A DNA stretch of 64,000 nucleotides from Bradyrhizobium sp. BR13661 (GTDB lineage Bacteria; Pseudomonadota; Alphaproteobacteria; Rhizobiales; Xanthobacteraceae): assembly GCF_029892425.1 (NCBI RefSeq), contig NZ_JARXWB010000013.1, positions 168,671 through 232,670 of the forward strand, given 5' to 3'. How positions within the stretch are numbered: the stretch's first letter is position 1; each line of letters begins with the position of its first letter. Positions 34,398 through 43,492 of the stretch are shown piece after piece. The notes under the pieces are model-generated. The model saw only the letters and a program-made list of their open reading frames with translations. It searched no databases and had not been told where the DNA came from. A program made the translations under genes and the position numbers.

Positions 34398-35002
34398 AGG
34401 CCGGTTCCAAGCACGAAGCCCGGCGCATCGAAGCTGAGCGGCGGATGCTCGCCGCTGCCTCAGAGATTCTGGCCAAGCAAGGCACAGATGGCTTGACGCT
34501 CGCCGATGTGGGCAGTGCCGCAGGTTATAGCAGAGGGCTCCCCGCGCACTATTTTGGCAGCAAGACTGGACTCATCGAAGCTGTCGCCAATCACATCGTT
34601 GACAGATTTGCCAACAGACTCGCTGACACTCTTGACGGGGAAGCGAATCTTACGGTTCTGCTCAAATCCGTTGGCGCTTATCTGAATCGAGAATCGAAAG
34701 CATGGGAGAGCGCTGCCGCTCTCCAGACGATATTTATAGAATCATTGACCGAGCCAGCGCTCCAGTCCGCGGTTGGTGAGCTAACCAAACGCTCGACACG
34801 GAGGCTCGCGGCTTCGATCAGAGGAGCTATGGCGGAAGGAGCGATCAGGTCTGACATCGATCCTCATCGTCATGCAGTGATGATACTCGGACTTTTGCGG
34901 TCACTGATCACGATGTGGCTGATCGATCCTCGATCGACACCCTTGGATCAAATATCACAAGAAGTGGTGGTGTCTCTCAAGCGCGAGCTTGCCAGCTCCT
35001 GA
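34385..35002 (+). CDS. TetR/AcrR family transcriptional regulator (second of a tandem pair)
   Basis: Regulator of 205 aa. The helix-turn-helix covers about 14-60 with the recognition segment AGYSRGLPAHYFGSKTGLI, almost the same as in the TetR at 5006-5722. It starts inside the 3' end of the first TetR gene, with GGAGA (34376-34380) just upstream, so translation is coupled. Two overlapping TetR genes of similar DNA-binding helices are unusual and suggest a two-signal switch over one set of operators. Confidence 0.9.
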   Translation: MAEVKAGSKHEARRIEAERRMLAAASEILAKQGTDGLTLADVGSAAGYSRGLPAHYFGSKTGLIEAVANHIVDRFANRLADTLDGEANLTVLLKSVGAYLNRESKAWESAAALQTIFIESLTEPALQSAVGELTKRSTRRLAASIRGAMAEGAIRSDIDPHRHAVMILGLLRSLITMWLIDPRSTPLDQISQEVVVSLKRELASS

Positions 35003-35218
35003 AAATGAAGATGCGTTCCAAACCGCATTGTCCAAGTCGGTCGGTAAAGGGGGCGAGACTACATGAACTCCGCGAAGGCTCGGCTGTTTTCGCTGGCTGT
35101 CGCAGGCGGCGAGCTTGAAGTACCCGGACTTCGGATGCCTTTAGCGACCCAGCCCTTTGGAGAGCCGATCGACGGCGAGGTCGGAAGCCTCAGGGCGAAC
35201 TGAGGAGAGCTTCTCACG

Positions 35219-36223
35219 ATGAAACCTTATCTCGAGAGTACGATGAAGGCAGTCGTCGTTCAAAATTATACAGCTATCGATGATGTGCAGTTGGCGCACG
35301 TCCCCATGCCAGAACTCACACCCGGCTCGGTGCGCGTCAGGGTGCGAGCAGTGGGCATCGGTTTCGTTGATGGCTTGAAGGTGCAGGGCCTCTACCAGAC
35401 GAAGGACCCGCTGCCATTCATTCCCGGGACGGAATTCGCAGGCGAAGTCGATGGCGTGGCAGACGGGGTGAGCGAGTATTCCGCGGGAATGCAGGTGATG
35501 GGAATGGTCCGGTCGGGCGCACTCGCGGAGTACGTCGTAGTTCCGATGGAAGCGTTGCGTATCCTCCCGGACGGCATTTCGCCGGAGGCAGGCGCCTCGT
35601 TTCGGGTCAATTATCTGACGGCTCATTATGCGCTGACGGAGCGTGCCAAGCTGCAATCAGGCGAACAGATGCTCGTCTTGGGCGCAGCCGGAGGAGTTGG
35701 GACGGCCGCGATACAGCTGGGCAAGATATTCGGCGCCCGCGTCATTGCCGCCGCCTCCACCGAAGAGAAACGTGAATTTGCCCTCGGGCTTGGAGCCGAT
35801 GCCGCGATCGATTACAACCGCCCGAATTGGCGCGAGGAGCTGAAGGATCTGACGGAAAATCGCGGCTGCGACGTCATCGTTGATCCCGTTGGCGGCGCGA
35901 TCTCCCTCGAAGCGTTTCGCTCGATTGCCTGGAATGGGCGGCACCTCGTGATCGGCTTTGCGGCAGGCAACATCCCGGCTCTTCCATTCAACCTTCCGCT
36001 CCTCAAGGGCGGTACGCTGCTCGGCGTTGATTTGGCCCAGGTTCCGCGGCGCGAGCCGGAAGTCTACCAGCGCACCTTGAGGGACTTGTTTCGGTTGCTG
36101 GGCGACCGGCGATTAAGGCCGGCGGTGGGCAGGATTTTCGAATTCGAGAGGTTCTATGACGCATTCAAGACGCTCGCCGGTCGTCGAGCCTTGGGCAAAG
36201 TGGTCGTTAGAGTGGCCCGGTAG
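35219..36223 (+). CDS. Zinc-independent quinone oxidoreductase / MDR family NADPH:acceptor oxidoreductase
   Basis: Medium-chain dehydrogenase/reductase of 334 aa (326 if translation starts at the ATG at 35243, where the family start MKAVVVQNYT lies). It has PFIPGTEFAGEVDGVADGV near 60 and the NADPH motif LGAAGGVGTAAIQLGK near 150; the Cys/His zinc ligands are absent, as in quinone oxidoreductases of the QOR type. It may reduce an enone or enoyl-CoA. It follows the TetR pair by 216 bp in the same direction. A cluster-type operator is not present in front. Confidence 0.88.
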   Translation: MKPYLESTMKAVVVQNYTAIDDVQLAHVPMPELTPGSVRVRVRAVGIGFVDGLKVQGLYQTKDPLPFIPGTEFAGEVDGVADGVSEYSAGMQVMGMVRSGALAEYVVVPMEALRILPDGISPEAGASFRVNYLTAHYALTERAKLQSGEQMLVLGAAGGVGTAAIQLGKIFGARVIAAASTEEKREFALGLGADAAIDYNRPNWREELKDLTENRGCDVIVDPVGGAISLEAFRSIAWNGRHLVIGFAAGNIPALPFNLPLLKGGTLLGVDLAQVPRREPEVYQRTLRDLFRLLGDRRLRPAVGRIFEFERFYDAFKTLAGRRALGKVVVRVAR

Positions 36224-36541
36224 ATATCCATCATTAGAACAGCGCTTGCAATCTTCTACGTGTATTGCAACCGAAGGAAGGCGCAGAGCTGACCGATGTG
36301 CACGCTTGTCCTCGGTGATTGCGTGCGCTGGCGCAGGAGCTTCAACGACAACGATCCGCGCCCCCGTAACCGCCCTTGTATCGGCCCTTGCTCCGATGCA
36401 TCGAGCTGCTTTCGCTGTCGGGGCTCGCATCCGAGACTCGGCGCGAATTTCCGTCCTCGATTACGTAGATCCCAACACACGCTCCCTACAACCGAGCTAG
36501 AACTATAGCTTCATCGCGGCTTCAGAGGAAGGCAAACGTCG
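36224..36541. other. Intergenic region upstream of traR
   Basis: About 320 bp that marks the change from catabolic to conjugation genes. At 36484-36492 it holds CCCTACAAC, a motif shared with the regions before traI and the fseA-like gene. I see no gene and no clear attachment site. Confidence 0.45.
36484..36492 (+). promoter_or_regulatory. Shared CCTACAAC motif before traR (possible -10)
   Basis: CCCTACAAC, with TACAAC as a possible -10 hexamer, 49 bp before the traR GTG. Related motifs lie 62 bp before traI and 61 bp before the fseA-like gene. Confidence 0.4.
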
Positions 36542-37270
36542 GTGCATCGCGTCTTCCAGAACTTCATTGATTTGTTGGCAGCTGCAGAAGTCCCCGCCGA
36601 CTTCGAGAGAGCTATGGGGGACATGGCGCACGCATTAAATCTTTCATCCTTTGCTTATCTGGCCTTTCCGCGCTCAGGTTTGGCCACGCCGCGTTTGATC
36701 TCAACGTATCCGGTCGAGTGGACGTCCCACTATTTGCGAAGCAACTATCAAGAAATTGACCCGGTCGTTCTTGACGCTCTTCGGAATCCAGAGCCGTTCA
36801 GCTGGGGTGTCGGCGCCCATTCGAGAGCATATACATTGCTCCAGCAAAGACTTTTCGATGAAGCATCTCAACACGGACTTCGACTCGGCTTTACGGTCCC
36901 CATCCATGATGATCGGGGCGCGATCGCAGCATTGACGTTCGCCACCGATCAGCGAGTAGCTGCCTTTGAGCGGTGCGTAGACACTCATTCACGAGTACTT
37001 CAGCTTACAGCGTTGTATTTCCATGCCCACGTTCGCCGAACGCTCTTCGACGGGGATGAGATCGGTGTGGTGCGTTTGTCGCGCCGTGAACTAGAATGCT
37101 TGCAATGGGCTTCACAAGGCAAAAGCGCTTGGGAGATTGGATGCATTCTCGGCATCTCGCGCAATACCGTCGCATATTACATAGAGAATGCGAAGGAAAA
37201 GCTAGGTGTTCGCACGATCGCGCAAGCGGTGACGCGCCTTGCCGCTGCAAATAAAAGAAAGCAGAATTAG
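36542..37270 (+). CDS. traR: LuxR-type quorum-sensing regulator TraR
   Basis: Acyl-homoserine-lactone receptor and activator of 242 aa. The N-terminal ligand domain has WTSHYLRSNYQEIDPVV and FSWG, which hold the conserved Trp/Tyr/Asp/Pro ligand contacts; the C-terminal LuxR helix-turn-helix is at about 180-225 (LSRRELECLQWASQGKS). It starts at GTG with AGGAAGG upstream. It is followed by the AHL synthase gene. In ICEMlSym-type elements TraR with its AHL switches on the frameshifted FseA activator and so excision. QseM (here at 59525-59797) blocks it. Confidence 0.88.
   Translation: MHRVFQNFIDLLAAAEVPADFERAMGDMAHALNLSSFAYLAFPRSGLATPRLISTYPVEWTSHYLRSNYQEIDPVVLDALRNPEPFSWGVGAHSRAYTLLQQRLFDEASQHGLRLGFTVPIHDDRGAIAALTFATDQRVAAFERCVDTHSRVLQLTALYFHAHVRRTLFDGDEIGVVRLSRRELECLQWASQGKSAWEIGCILGISRNTVAYYIENAKEKLGVRTIAQAVTRLAAANKRKQN
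37245..37264. promoter_or_regulatory. Candidate lux-type (tra) box before traI
   Basis: CTGC-N12-GCAG, centred 32 bp upstream of a TACAAC -10-like hexamer (37284-37289), the spacing of a LuxR-activated promoter. It lies in the last codons of traR. The dyad is short, so the call is tentative. Confidence 0.35.
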
Positions 37271-37351
37271 GACACGCGTCCCCTACAACTACAGGTGATG
37301 ATTCTGATCAACAATCCCTCTTCAAGACGGTGGCGAGCCTTTGGAGGGATA

Positions 37352-37984
37352 ATGATTCAGCTGATCACGGCATCTTCGTATGGAGAGTTTTCCGACACTC
37401 TCGTTGCGATGCACCGGTTAAGACATCGTGTTTTCAAGCAACGCATGGCATGGGAGGTTCAGACCAGTGGCGACATGGAGATCGACAATTTCGATGCGTT
37501 GCATCCCGACTATCTAATCCAGATAGGTGAAAATGGCCAAGTACAAGGTTCCGTTCGCCTGCTTCCCACGCTGGGTCCGACCATGCTTTGCGATACTTTT
37601 CCTGCGCTTCTCGAAGGCCAACCCGCGCCCTCAAGCTCTCTCGTTTGGGAAAGCAGCAGATTCGCGGTCGACGTGCCAGTCGACGCTCCCAAAGGAGATC
37701 ACGGCATAACTCGTGCTGCATACGAGCTGTTCGCCGGAATGGTCGAGTTCGGGCTTTCGCGACAGCTCACTGATATCGTTACCGTCACCGATGTCCGAAT
37801 GGAACGAATCCTTCGACGGGCCGGCTGGCCGCTGCGACGGATTGGCAATCCTGCCACGATCGGCAACACCGTGGCCGTGGCGGGTTACCTGGAGATCTCG
37901 ACCGATATTCTCGCCAACCTTCGCAAGGCCGGTGGTCTTTCGATGCCAGTTCTCTGGACGCCAGTATTCTTTGCTGCCGCCTAG
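37352..37984 (+). CDS. traI: Acyl-homoserine-lactone synthase TraI
   Basis: LuxI-family enzyme of 210 aa making an AHL from an acyl donor and S-adenosylmethionine. Conserved residues are in place: Arg/Phe in LRHRVFKQRM, Trp in MAWEV, EIDNFD with the acidic pair, Arg in GSVRLLP, and ESSRF. I chose the ATG at 37352 because GGAGGG lies just upstream and the family start (MIQLITASSY) is there; the frame is open to 37295. It lies 82 bp after traR in the same direction, so signal and receptor are made together. Confidence 0.9.
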   Translation: MIQLITASSYGEFSDTLVAMHRLRHRVFKQRMAWEVQTSGDMEIDNFDALHPDYLIQIGENGQVQGSVRLLPTLGPTMLCDTFPALLEGQPAPSSSLVWESSRFAVDVPVDAPKGDHGITRAAYELFAGMVEFGLSRQLTDIVTVTDVRMERILRRAGWPLRRIGNPATIGNTVAVAGYLEISTDILANLRKAGGLSMPVLWTPVFFAAA

Positions 37985-38067
37985 AAAGATCCACACGACC
38001 GAGCGAGATCAAGATCCCCGCCTCGTGCGGGGACTTCCTATCTTGCGGTTTGGTACCGAGCTCAAAA

Positions 38068-39027
38068 ATGAGAGAAACCAGGATCCGGAACGATCGATGG
38101 AACGTTGCGAGAGCTATCGACCTGCAACAGCTTCGCCTGGCGGTTGTCGCTTGTGACTACGGAAGCTTTCGACGGGCTGCAGAAGCGCTTTCAATCAAGC
38201 ATAACGCCCTCAGCCGTTCTATCAGGCAACTCGAGCATTTGGTCGGCGCCTCGTTGTTTGAGCGCTCAAGCGGTGGAGTCAAGCCTACTCTCGCGGGGCG
38301 GGCGGTTCTGCGAATTGCAAGGCTGATCCTGGAAGAGGTCGACATGCTCGTGGACACAGCTAGATCCGGTGGTCGCGGCGACACCGGCCATCTTGTCGTC
38401 GGCTTCTACACGTCCATGTCGACGGGCAATTTGCGAGCGACGATAGGTGAGCTCAAGAAGCTGCTACCGCAACTCGAATTGGCAACGATGGAACGCTCTC
38501 GCTCGCGTCTGATGACTGCAATGTGTAACGGCACCGTGGATATTGTCATCAGCCCCGGACGCCTACCTTCAAAGGACACCAGATCACTACTGCTATGGAG
38601 CGAGCGCATCCTGATCGCGCTGCCCCAGGATCATTGCCTAGCAGCACGCGAGATCATCTACTGGAGCGATTTGCGTAACGAAACGATACTCCTGAGCGAA
38701 TATGACCCCGGACGAGAGTTCGAGGATCTTCTGATCTCGAAGCTCGTACGCCCCGACGACCGCCCTAGGGTGGAGCGCCACAATGTTAGCCGAGGCATCA
38801 TCGAGAGTCTGACAAGTATGGGTATGGGGCTCAGTCTCGCAATGGAATCGGATATTGGTGCAAGCTGCCCTGGTCTCGTGTACCGGGAGTTGCAGGACGG
38901 ATCGGGACCAAGCCTGGTCGATTTTCATGCGCACTGGCGCGACGACAATGAAAACCCGGCACTGAAACGTTTCCTCGATCTGCTCGCAGAGCGCTATCCC
39001 TCGCCCCCGCCGGCTCCCGGTGAATGA
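38068..39027 (+). CDS. LysR family transcriptional regulator
   Basis: DNA-binding regulator of 319 aa. The winged helix-turn-helix is at about 18-75 (GSFRRAAEALSIKHNALSRS), followed by a periplasmic-binding-protein-like effector domain. LysR genes often lie beside trbI in this ICE family; the role is not known to me. It is convergent with the DUF2274 gene and the two coding regions overlap by 34 bp (38994-39027), so their transcripts are antisense at the end. The start may be the ATG at 38068; a TTG at 38050 is in frame. Confidence 0.85.
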   Translation: MRETRIRNDRWNVARAIDLQQLRLAVVACDYGSFRRAAEALSIKHNALSRSIRQLEHLVGASLFERSSGGVKPTLAGRAVLRIARLILEEVDMLVDTARSGGRGDTGHLVVGFYTSMSTGNLRATIGELKKLLPQLELATMERSRSRLMTAMCNGTVDIVISPGRLPSKDTRSLLLWSERILIALPQDHCLAAREIIYWSDLRNETILLSEYDPGREFEDLLISKLVRPDDRPRVERHNVSRGIIESLTSMGMGLSLAMESDIGASCPGLVYRELQDGSGPSLVDFHAHWRDDNENPALKRFLDLLAERYPSPPPAPGE

Positions 39028-39239
39028 CCGGTTCGCCTTGCCTTTGCAAATCCGCGGTCCGTGGCCATGAAGCGCGCCAGCATGGGCGCGACCAGCTTTG
39101 CCGGATCGATCCGCTGCCCGCTTTCGCGTGCAATGGCCTCTGCGTAGGCGACGAGATCCCGATGCACTGATGCCGGAAGTTCAGTAGTGACCTTGACCGG
39201 CTTGTCGTCGGGCAGCGCTCCTATTCTAAGCTTCGGCAT
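38994..39239 (-). CDS. DUF2274 family protein
   Basis: 81-aa protein of the DUF2274 family, which is found next to trbI in conjugative elements of Rhizobiales and sphingomonads. It starts MPKLRIGALPDDKPVKVTTE and has a ribbon-helix-helix-like LPASVHRDLVAYAEAI segment. It may be a small DNA-binding regulator of transfer. It starts 4 bp after the trbI stop and is the last gene of the trb operon. Confidence 0.85.
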   Translation of the reverse strand: MPKLRIGALPDDKPVKVTTELPASVHRDLVAYAEAIARESGQRIDPAKLVAPMLARFMATDRGFAKARRTGHSPGAGGGEG

Positions 39240-39242
39240 CCC

Positions 39243-40454
39243 CTATCCTCCGTAAGGCGCAAGCACGAGATCACGATTGACGATGACGCGAACCGGGAAA
39301 CCAGGCCGCACGGTCAGCGTCGGCTGGATGTTGAGACTGCGTCGAACCACCTGCTGTCCGGTCTGGTTCAGTGAGTCCGAGGCGCCGTGTCGCAATGCCT
39401 GGATGATCGCGCTGTCGTTGCTGTTGGTGTCCGAGCCGGCACCCAGTTCGGTCCCGACAGCCAGAAATGTCGAAAGTGCCGCAGCCTTGAATAGCTCGCC
39501 CCAGTGATTGTCGACCTGGTCTTCAAGGCCCGCATATCCAGCGGTGTCAGCGCCAGGCTGCCGCTCTAGAACGATAGAGCGTCCATTCGGCATGATCAGC
39601 CGGGTCCAGACGAGCAGGACACGGGACTGGCCAAAGGTGATCTGGCTATCGTAGATCCCGATCAGACGCGCTCCCTGAGGCACAAGCAGAAAGCGGCCAG
39701 TCGGCGTGTCATAGACATTCTCGGTTACTTGCGCCGTAATTTGGCCTGGCAGGTCCGATCGGATTCCGGTGATCAGCGCACCTGGAATAACCGTCCCAGC
39801 CTGCACGATGTATGGTGAAGCTGGCTTGGTGACGCGATCAGGGCTGACTGTGCGACGGTCAATAGAGGCGTTCACGAAGGCAAGCTTGCGGTCCTGACCG
39901 TTCTGCGCAAATCCGTCGTCATTGGCACTCGCCGGGCTTTGTGACGAGATGCGATCGCCCCCTACACCTGGAGCCGTGGGCTCACGCACTTCTCTCCCAT
40001 TGGTCGAAGCGAACAGATGGCTGATGCGGGCTGCTTCGGTCTCCTGATCCCGGCGCTGCTGTTCTGGATCAGCGCCGATCGTCGGCGACTGGCCTTGGGC
40101 CGCAAGGATCGGCCGACCGAGGTCCCCGGGAAGCGGCGGACCCAGTTGCGGGATTGGCTGGCGTGGAATACCAGCGTAGTCCTTCGGCAGCGCCGAAATA
40201 CCGTCGGCGACATTGTGATGGTCGGTACTGTAAAGCTCATCGGCCGCCGAGTTTCGGTGACGATTGTTCTGCAGCGACCACAGCACGGCTCCGCCGATGA
40301 CAAGCAGGGCGACCGCGCTCCCTCCCGCAAGTACTTTGCGTGACAACCGTGTCACGCGCGGGTGCTCCGCTCTCAAGCGGAAGCTCCTGGACTGGTTCTC
40401 TTGTGTTTCAGGCGGAGCCGCTTGCTCCTGATCATTTCCATTCCCGGTGTTCAT
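39243..40454 (-). CDS. trbI: Conjugal transfer protein TrbI (VirB10-like)
   Basis: T4SS core-complex subunit of 403 aa spanning both membranes. It has a short cytoplasmic N-terminus, one membrane segment at about 43-63, a Pro-rich and Gln-rich periplasmic region, and the C-terminal VirB10 domain (IVQAGTVIPGALITGIRSDL, RLIGIYDSQITFGQSRVLLV). The start overlaps the trbG stop by four bases. It links TrbG and the inner-membrane energy complex. Confidence 0.95.
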   Translation of the reverse strand: MNTGNGNDQEQAAPPETQENQSRSFRLRAEHPRVTRLSRKVLAGGSAVALLVIGGAVLWSLQNNRHRNSAADELYSTDHHNVADGISALPKDYAGIPRQPIPQLGPPLPGDLGRPILAAQGQSPTIGADPEQQRRDQETEAARISHLFASTNGREVREPTAPGVGGDRISSQSPASANDDGFAQNGQDRKLAFVNASIDRRTVSPDRVTKPASPYIVQAGTVIPGALITGIRSDLPGQITAQVTENVYDTPTGRFLLVPQGARLIGIYDSQITFGQSRVLLVWTRLIMPNGRSIVLERQPGADTAGYAGLEDQVDNHWGELFKAAALSTFLAVGTELGAGSDTNSNDSAIIQALRHGASDSLNQTGQQVVRRSLNIQPTLTVRPGFPVRVIVNRDLVLAPYGG

Positions 40455-41485
40455 GACGACGGCCTCCCGTCGGTCCGGACAATGCGGACCTTCTGCTGGT
40501 GCTCGCCCCCAAGCCGCAGTTCGGCGGCAGCAAACAGCCGATCGACGATCAGAACGTTCCCGTAAGCCCGATAGTTGACGAGTTCAGTCTTACCATCTGG
40601 ACCAATAACGAAGAGCGGAGGCATCTCGCCCTGCACGATACCTTGCGGGAATTCGACATAGACCTTGCGGCCATCGTCATAAGCGGCGAGCGGCCGCCAG
40701 GGAGGGTTGTCCCCTTCAATGGCATAGCGGGAAATGCGCTGCGCCGGGTCCGGAAGAACGGGTTTCAGAGCGACTGAACGGGATCGTTCGCGCGCTGTTT
40801 CCGGATAGTACCAGGCAACAGACGGCATGTATGGCCGCTCGCGGGAGCGGAGCTCGATCAGGTAAGTGCGCCGATCTGTATTTACGACCAGGTTGGTCTC
40901 GATCGATGCGCGGGTCGGCTTGACCAGGATATGGACGCGTCGCGTGTCGCCGCTCCCGCTCTCGGTGTCGCCTACGACCCAGCGGACGGTATCTCCAGCC
41001 GCGATGGGCCCTGCCCCCGTCAACTGCTCCCCCTCCTCGAGCGCGATATCCGTGATCTGCCCGGGCGCGGCATAAATCTGATAGAGCGCTCCAGGACTGT
41101 AGGCATAGATCTGCGCCGCGTTGAAATACCCCCGCTTGCGCGGTTCAACACGGGCTGCGCTATTTGCCGTCTCAACCCGGCTCACGGGTTCAGCGTCTTC
41201 CTTCCCTCCCGACTTGCCGCCAAGAGCGGGCTTCCAGAGGGGTGGAACGTGAAGCGGTCGCGATCTGTCGTCGAGAGCCACTGGCGTCGCCGGTAATGGA
41301 GGAACTTCAGCGTCATAGCTGATCTCCGGCGGAATGTAGGTCGCGCACCCACCGAGCGCCGACGAGCAAACCAACAGAGTGGACAGCAACGCACACTTCG
41401 AGGCCACGAACTTGGACGAAGGCGAATTGAGCCTGCTCTGCTGAGGGCAACGTTTCGAATGAAGGTCAGGCAGCGTCTTAGTCAC
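40451..41485 (-). CDS. trbG: Conjugal transfer protein TrbG (VirB9-like)
   Basis: Outer-membrane-side T4SS core protein of 344 aa. The N-terminus has a lipoprotein-type signal ending in LGGC (about 47), after a 27-residue polar leader, so a start further in is possible. The VirB9 domain follows: IYAYSPGALYQIYAAPGQI, RRVHILVKPT, VNTDRRTYLIELRSRE. It overlaps trbI and trbF by four bases at each end. Confidence 0.94.
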   Translation of the reverse strand: MTKTLPDLHSKRCPQQSRLNSPSSKFVASKCALLSTLLVCSSALGGCATYIPPEISYDAEVPPLPATPVALDDRSRPLHVPPLWKPALGGKSGGKEDAEPVSRVETANSAARVEPRKRGYFNAAQIYAYSPGALYQIYAAPGQITDIALEEGEQLTGAGPIAAGDTVRWVVGDTESGSGDTRRVHILVKPTRASIETNLVVNTDRRTYLIELRSRERPYMPSVAWYYPETARERSRSVALKPVLPDPAQRISRYAIEGDNPPWRPLAAYDDGRKVYVEFPQGIVQGEMPPLFVIGPDGKTELVNYRAYGNVLIVDRLFAAAELRLGGEHQQKVRIVRTDGRPSS

Positions 41486-42165
41486 TGACTCAACTCCTTT
41501 GACCAGTTGATGGCGCGGACGTAGACGCCAAGAGGATTCTTGCGCAGGCGTTCGGCATCGCGCGGCGTTTCAATCACGATGGTGAGAATCGCCGTCCAGC
41601 GCTCGGTCGAACTCAACGAACCGTTGTCGTAGACACGCTCGGTCCACGCGACCCGAAAGCTTTCTGAAGACGCGCGAATGACGCTCGAGACGTCGACGGA
41701 GATTTGCGCCTTGCCCAGCTTGGCAAAGGGGTCATTGTTGCGCGCATAGTCGTTGAGCGCGGCGGCGCCGCGATCAGTGGTGAAGTCATAGGCCCGCAGC
41801 CAATTCTGGCGTAGGACGATGCCGTCGGCCGGCAGGCCCCTGACATCCTCGATGAAGCGCGCCAGATGGTAGGCGATCTGCGCATCAGTGGGTTTATAAT
41901 CGATGTTGGCTGGCGCGACCCTTTGGGCCTGGCCAAGATGGTCGACCTCCACCACCCAGGGCGTGATCGATCCTTGGCTCGATTGCCAAACAAGGCCACC
42001 TGCGAGACCGGCGGATAGCATCAGGGAGCCAAAGGCCATCAGCCGCCAGTTTTTGGCTTGCACGCGCGCGGACCCAATACGTTCGTCCCAAACCTGCGCT
42101 GCTTTCTGGTACGGCGTAACCGGCTCGGGCATGCGCCCGTAATGAACGGATGGTCGTTTGAACAT
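41482..42165 (-). CDS. trbF: Conjugal transfer protein TrbF (VirB8-like)
   Basis: Inner-membrane T4SS assembly protein of 227 aa with one membrane segment at about 43-63 and a periplasmic VirB8 domain (ARFIEDVRGLPADGIVLRQN, WTAILTIVIETPRD). N-terminus MFKRPSVHYGRMPEPVTPYQ is typical of the Rhizobiales trb family. It overlaps trbG by four bases; 97 bp separate it from trbL, where the frame is not coding. Confidence 0.95.
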   Translation of the reverse strand: MFKRPSVHYGRMPEPVTPYQKAAQVWDERIGSARVQAKNWRLMAFGSLMLSAGLAGGLVWQSSQGSITPWVVEVDHLGQAQRVAPANIDYKPTDAQIAYHLARFIEDVRGLPADGIVLRQNWLRAYDFTTDRGAAALNDYARNNDPFAKLGKAQISVDVSSVIRASSESFRVAWTERVYDNGSLSSTERWTAILTIVIETPRDAERLRKNPLGVYVRAINWSKELSQ

Positions 42166-42262
42166 CGATAATTGCCTCGGATCAGGTGATCGGCTTTTGC
42201 TTGGTGTGGAATTCGGGTTTGAGATGCGGCTGAGCGACCGCGATAAAACTCAGTGTCAGGTG

Positions 42263-43492
42263 TCAGCGCTCTCCTTCAGACAAATCGACGGAAGAGCTGC
42301 TGCCGCCGGAATCGCCTGAGCGGACCGCGTGGCCGGCTGCCGACGCACCCTGCCGAATGGTCTCGGCACGCTTCATGCGGCGCGCCCAATCGGGCTGCCC
42401 TTCAGCCGAAGTGCTCGTGGCCTGCGCGCCGGCTTCCCCACCTCCACCGAGCGCAGCCGCTGCACGACGCAATGGGCTCATGGCAGCCGAACTGCCCGCC
42501 TCCGCGACGCCAGCAAGGCCGCCGCTTCGATAGGCGGCTGACGCTCCGCTTATTACAGCGCCACCACCGCGCGCGACGCCTGTAATCGCACCGCCAGCGA
42601 GACCGACACCGCCAGTGGCGAGGCCTGCGCCCGCAGCAACAATACCTCCGGCAGCAAGGCCTGTTCCAATCGCGGCGCCGGCGCCGAGCTGCGGTCCGCC
42701 CGACACCAGGCCGTTTGCGATACCCGGACCGAAAATACCGAGGCCCAGCAAGGAGAGCGCCGCAAGTACCAGTGTCATCGCGTCTTCGATGGTTGGTTGA
42801 TTGCCACCAGAGCCAGTGGTGAACTGAGAGAACAGGGTCGATCCAATCCCGACGATGACGGCCAGGACCAGGACCTTGATTCCTGAAGAGATGACGTTGC
42901 CCAGGACCCGCTCGGCCGCGAAGGCGGTCTTGCCAAACAACCCAAACGGAATGAGCACGAAGCCGGCCAACGTTGTGAGCTTGAACTCGATCAGGGTGAC
43001 AAAGAGCTGGATCGCCAGAATGAAAAAGGCGAGCAGCACCACAACCCAGGCGAACAGGAGAACGACGATCTGGACGAAATTCTCGAAGAAGCTGATGTAG
43101 CCCATCAAGTTGGAAATCGAGTCGAGCAATGGCCGGCCGGCATCGAGTCCGACTTGAGCAATCTTTCCCGGTCGCACGAAATCTGCCGCCAACAGGCTTG
43201 CGCCCGATGCTTTCAGTCCAAGACCGGCAAAGCTCTCGAAGATAATGCGCGCCAGACTGTTCCAGTTACCGATGAGGTAGGCGAAGACCCCCACGAAGAG
43301 CGTCTTCTTGACGAGGCGGGCGATGATGTCTTCGTCCGGACCCCAACTCCAGAACAACGCGGCGAGCGTAATGTCGATCGCGGCAAGGGTCGTGGCGAGA
43401 TATCCGACATCGCTGCCGAGTAGCCCAAAACCGTTATCGATGTAACGCGTGAACGTTTCCAGGAACTGGTCAATGATCCCCGTACCCGTCAT
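42263..43492 (-). CDS. trbL: Conjugal transfer protein TrbL (VirB6-like)
   Basis: Polytopic inner-membrane protein of 409 aa. The first 270 residues have about six to seven membrane segments and the sequence GWASWLVGDVG-type N-terminus is here GSDVGYLATTLAAIDITLAAL; then a Gly/Ala-rich region and a polar, Ser-rich tail. It forms the inner-membrane channel of the T4SS. Its start overlaps the trbK-like gene by four bases. Confidence 0.94.
   Translation of the reverse strand: MTGTGIIDQFLETFTRYIDNGFGLLGSDVGYLATTLAAIDITLAALFWSWGPDEDIIARLVKKTLFVGVFAYLIGNWNSLARIIFESFAGLGLKASGASLLAADFVRPGKIAQVGLDAGRPLLDSISNLMGYISFFENFVQIVVLLFAWVVVLLAFFILAIQLFVTLIEFKLTTLAGFVLIPFGLFGKTAFAAERVLGNVISSGIKVLVLAVIVGIGSTLFSQFTTGSGGNQPTIEDAMTLVLAALSLLGLGIFGPGIANGLVSGGPQLGAGAAIGTGLAAGGIVAAGAGLATGGVGLAGGAITGVARGGGAVISGASAAYRSGGLAGVAEAGSSAAMSPLRRAAAALGGGGEAGAQATSTSAEGQPDWARRMKRAETIRQGASAAGHAVRSGDSGGSSSSVDLSEGER

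Noticed and set aside
38016..38032. CCCCGC-CTCGT-GCGGGG hairpin as a terminator of traI
   Set aside because: Only a 6-bp stem and no T-run; it also resembles part of the iteron (CTCGTGC, GGGGAC), but the match is too short to use.
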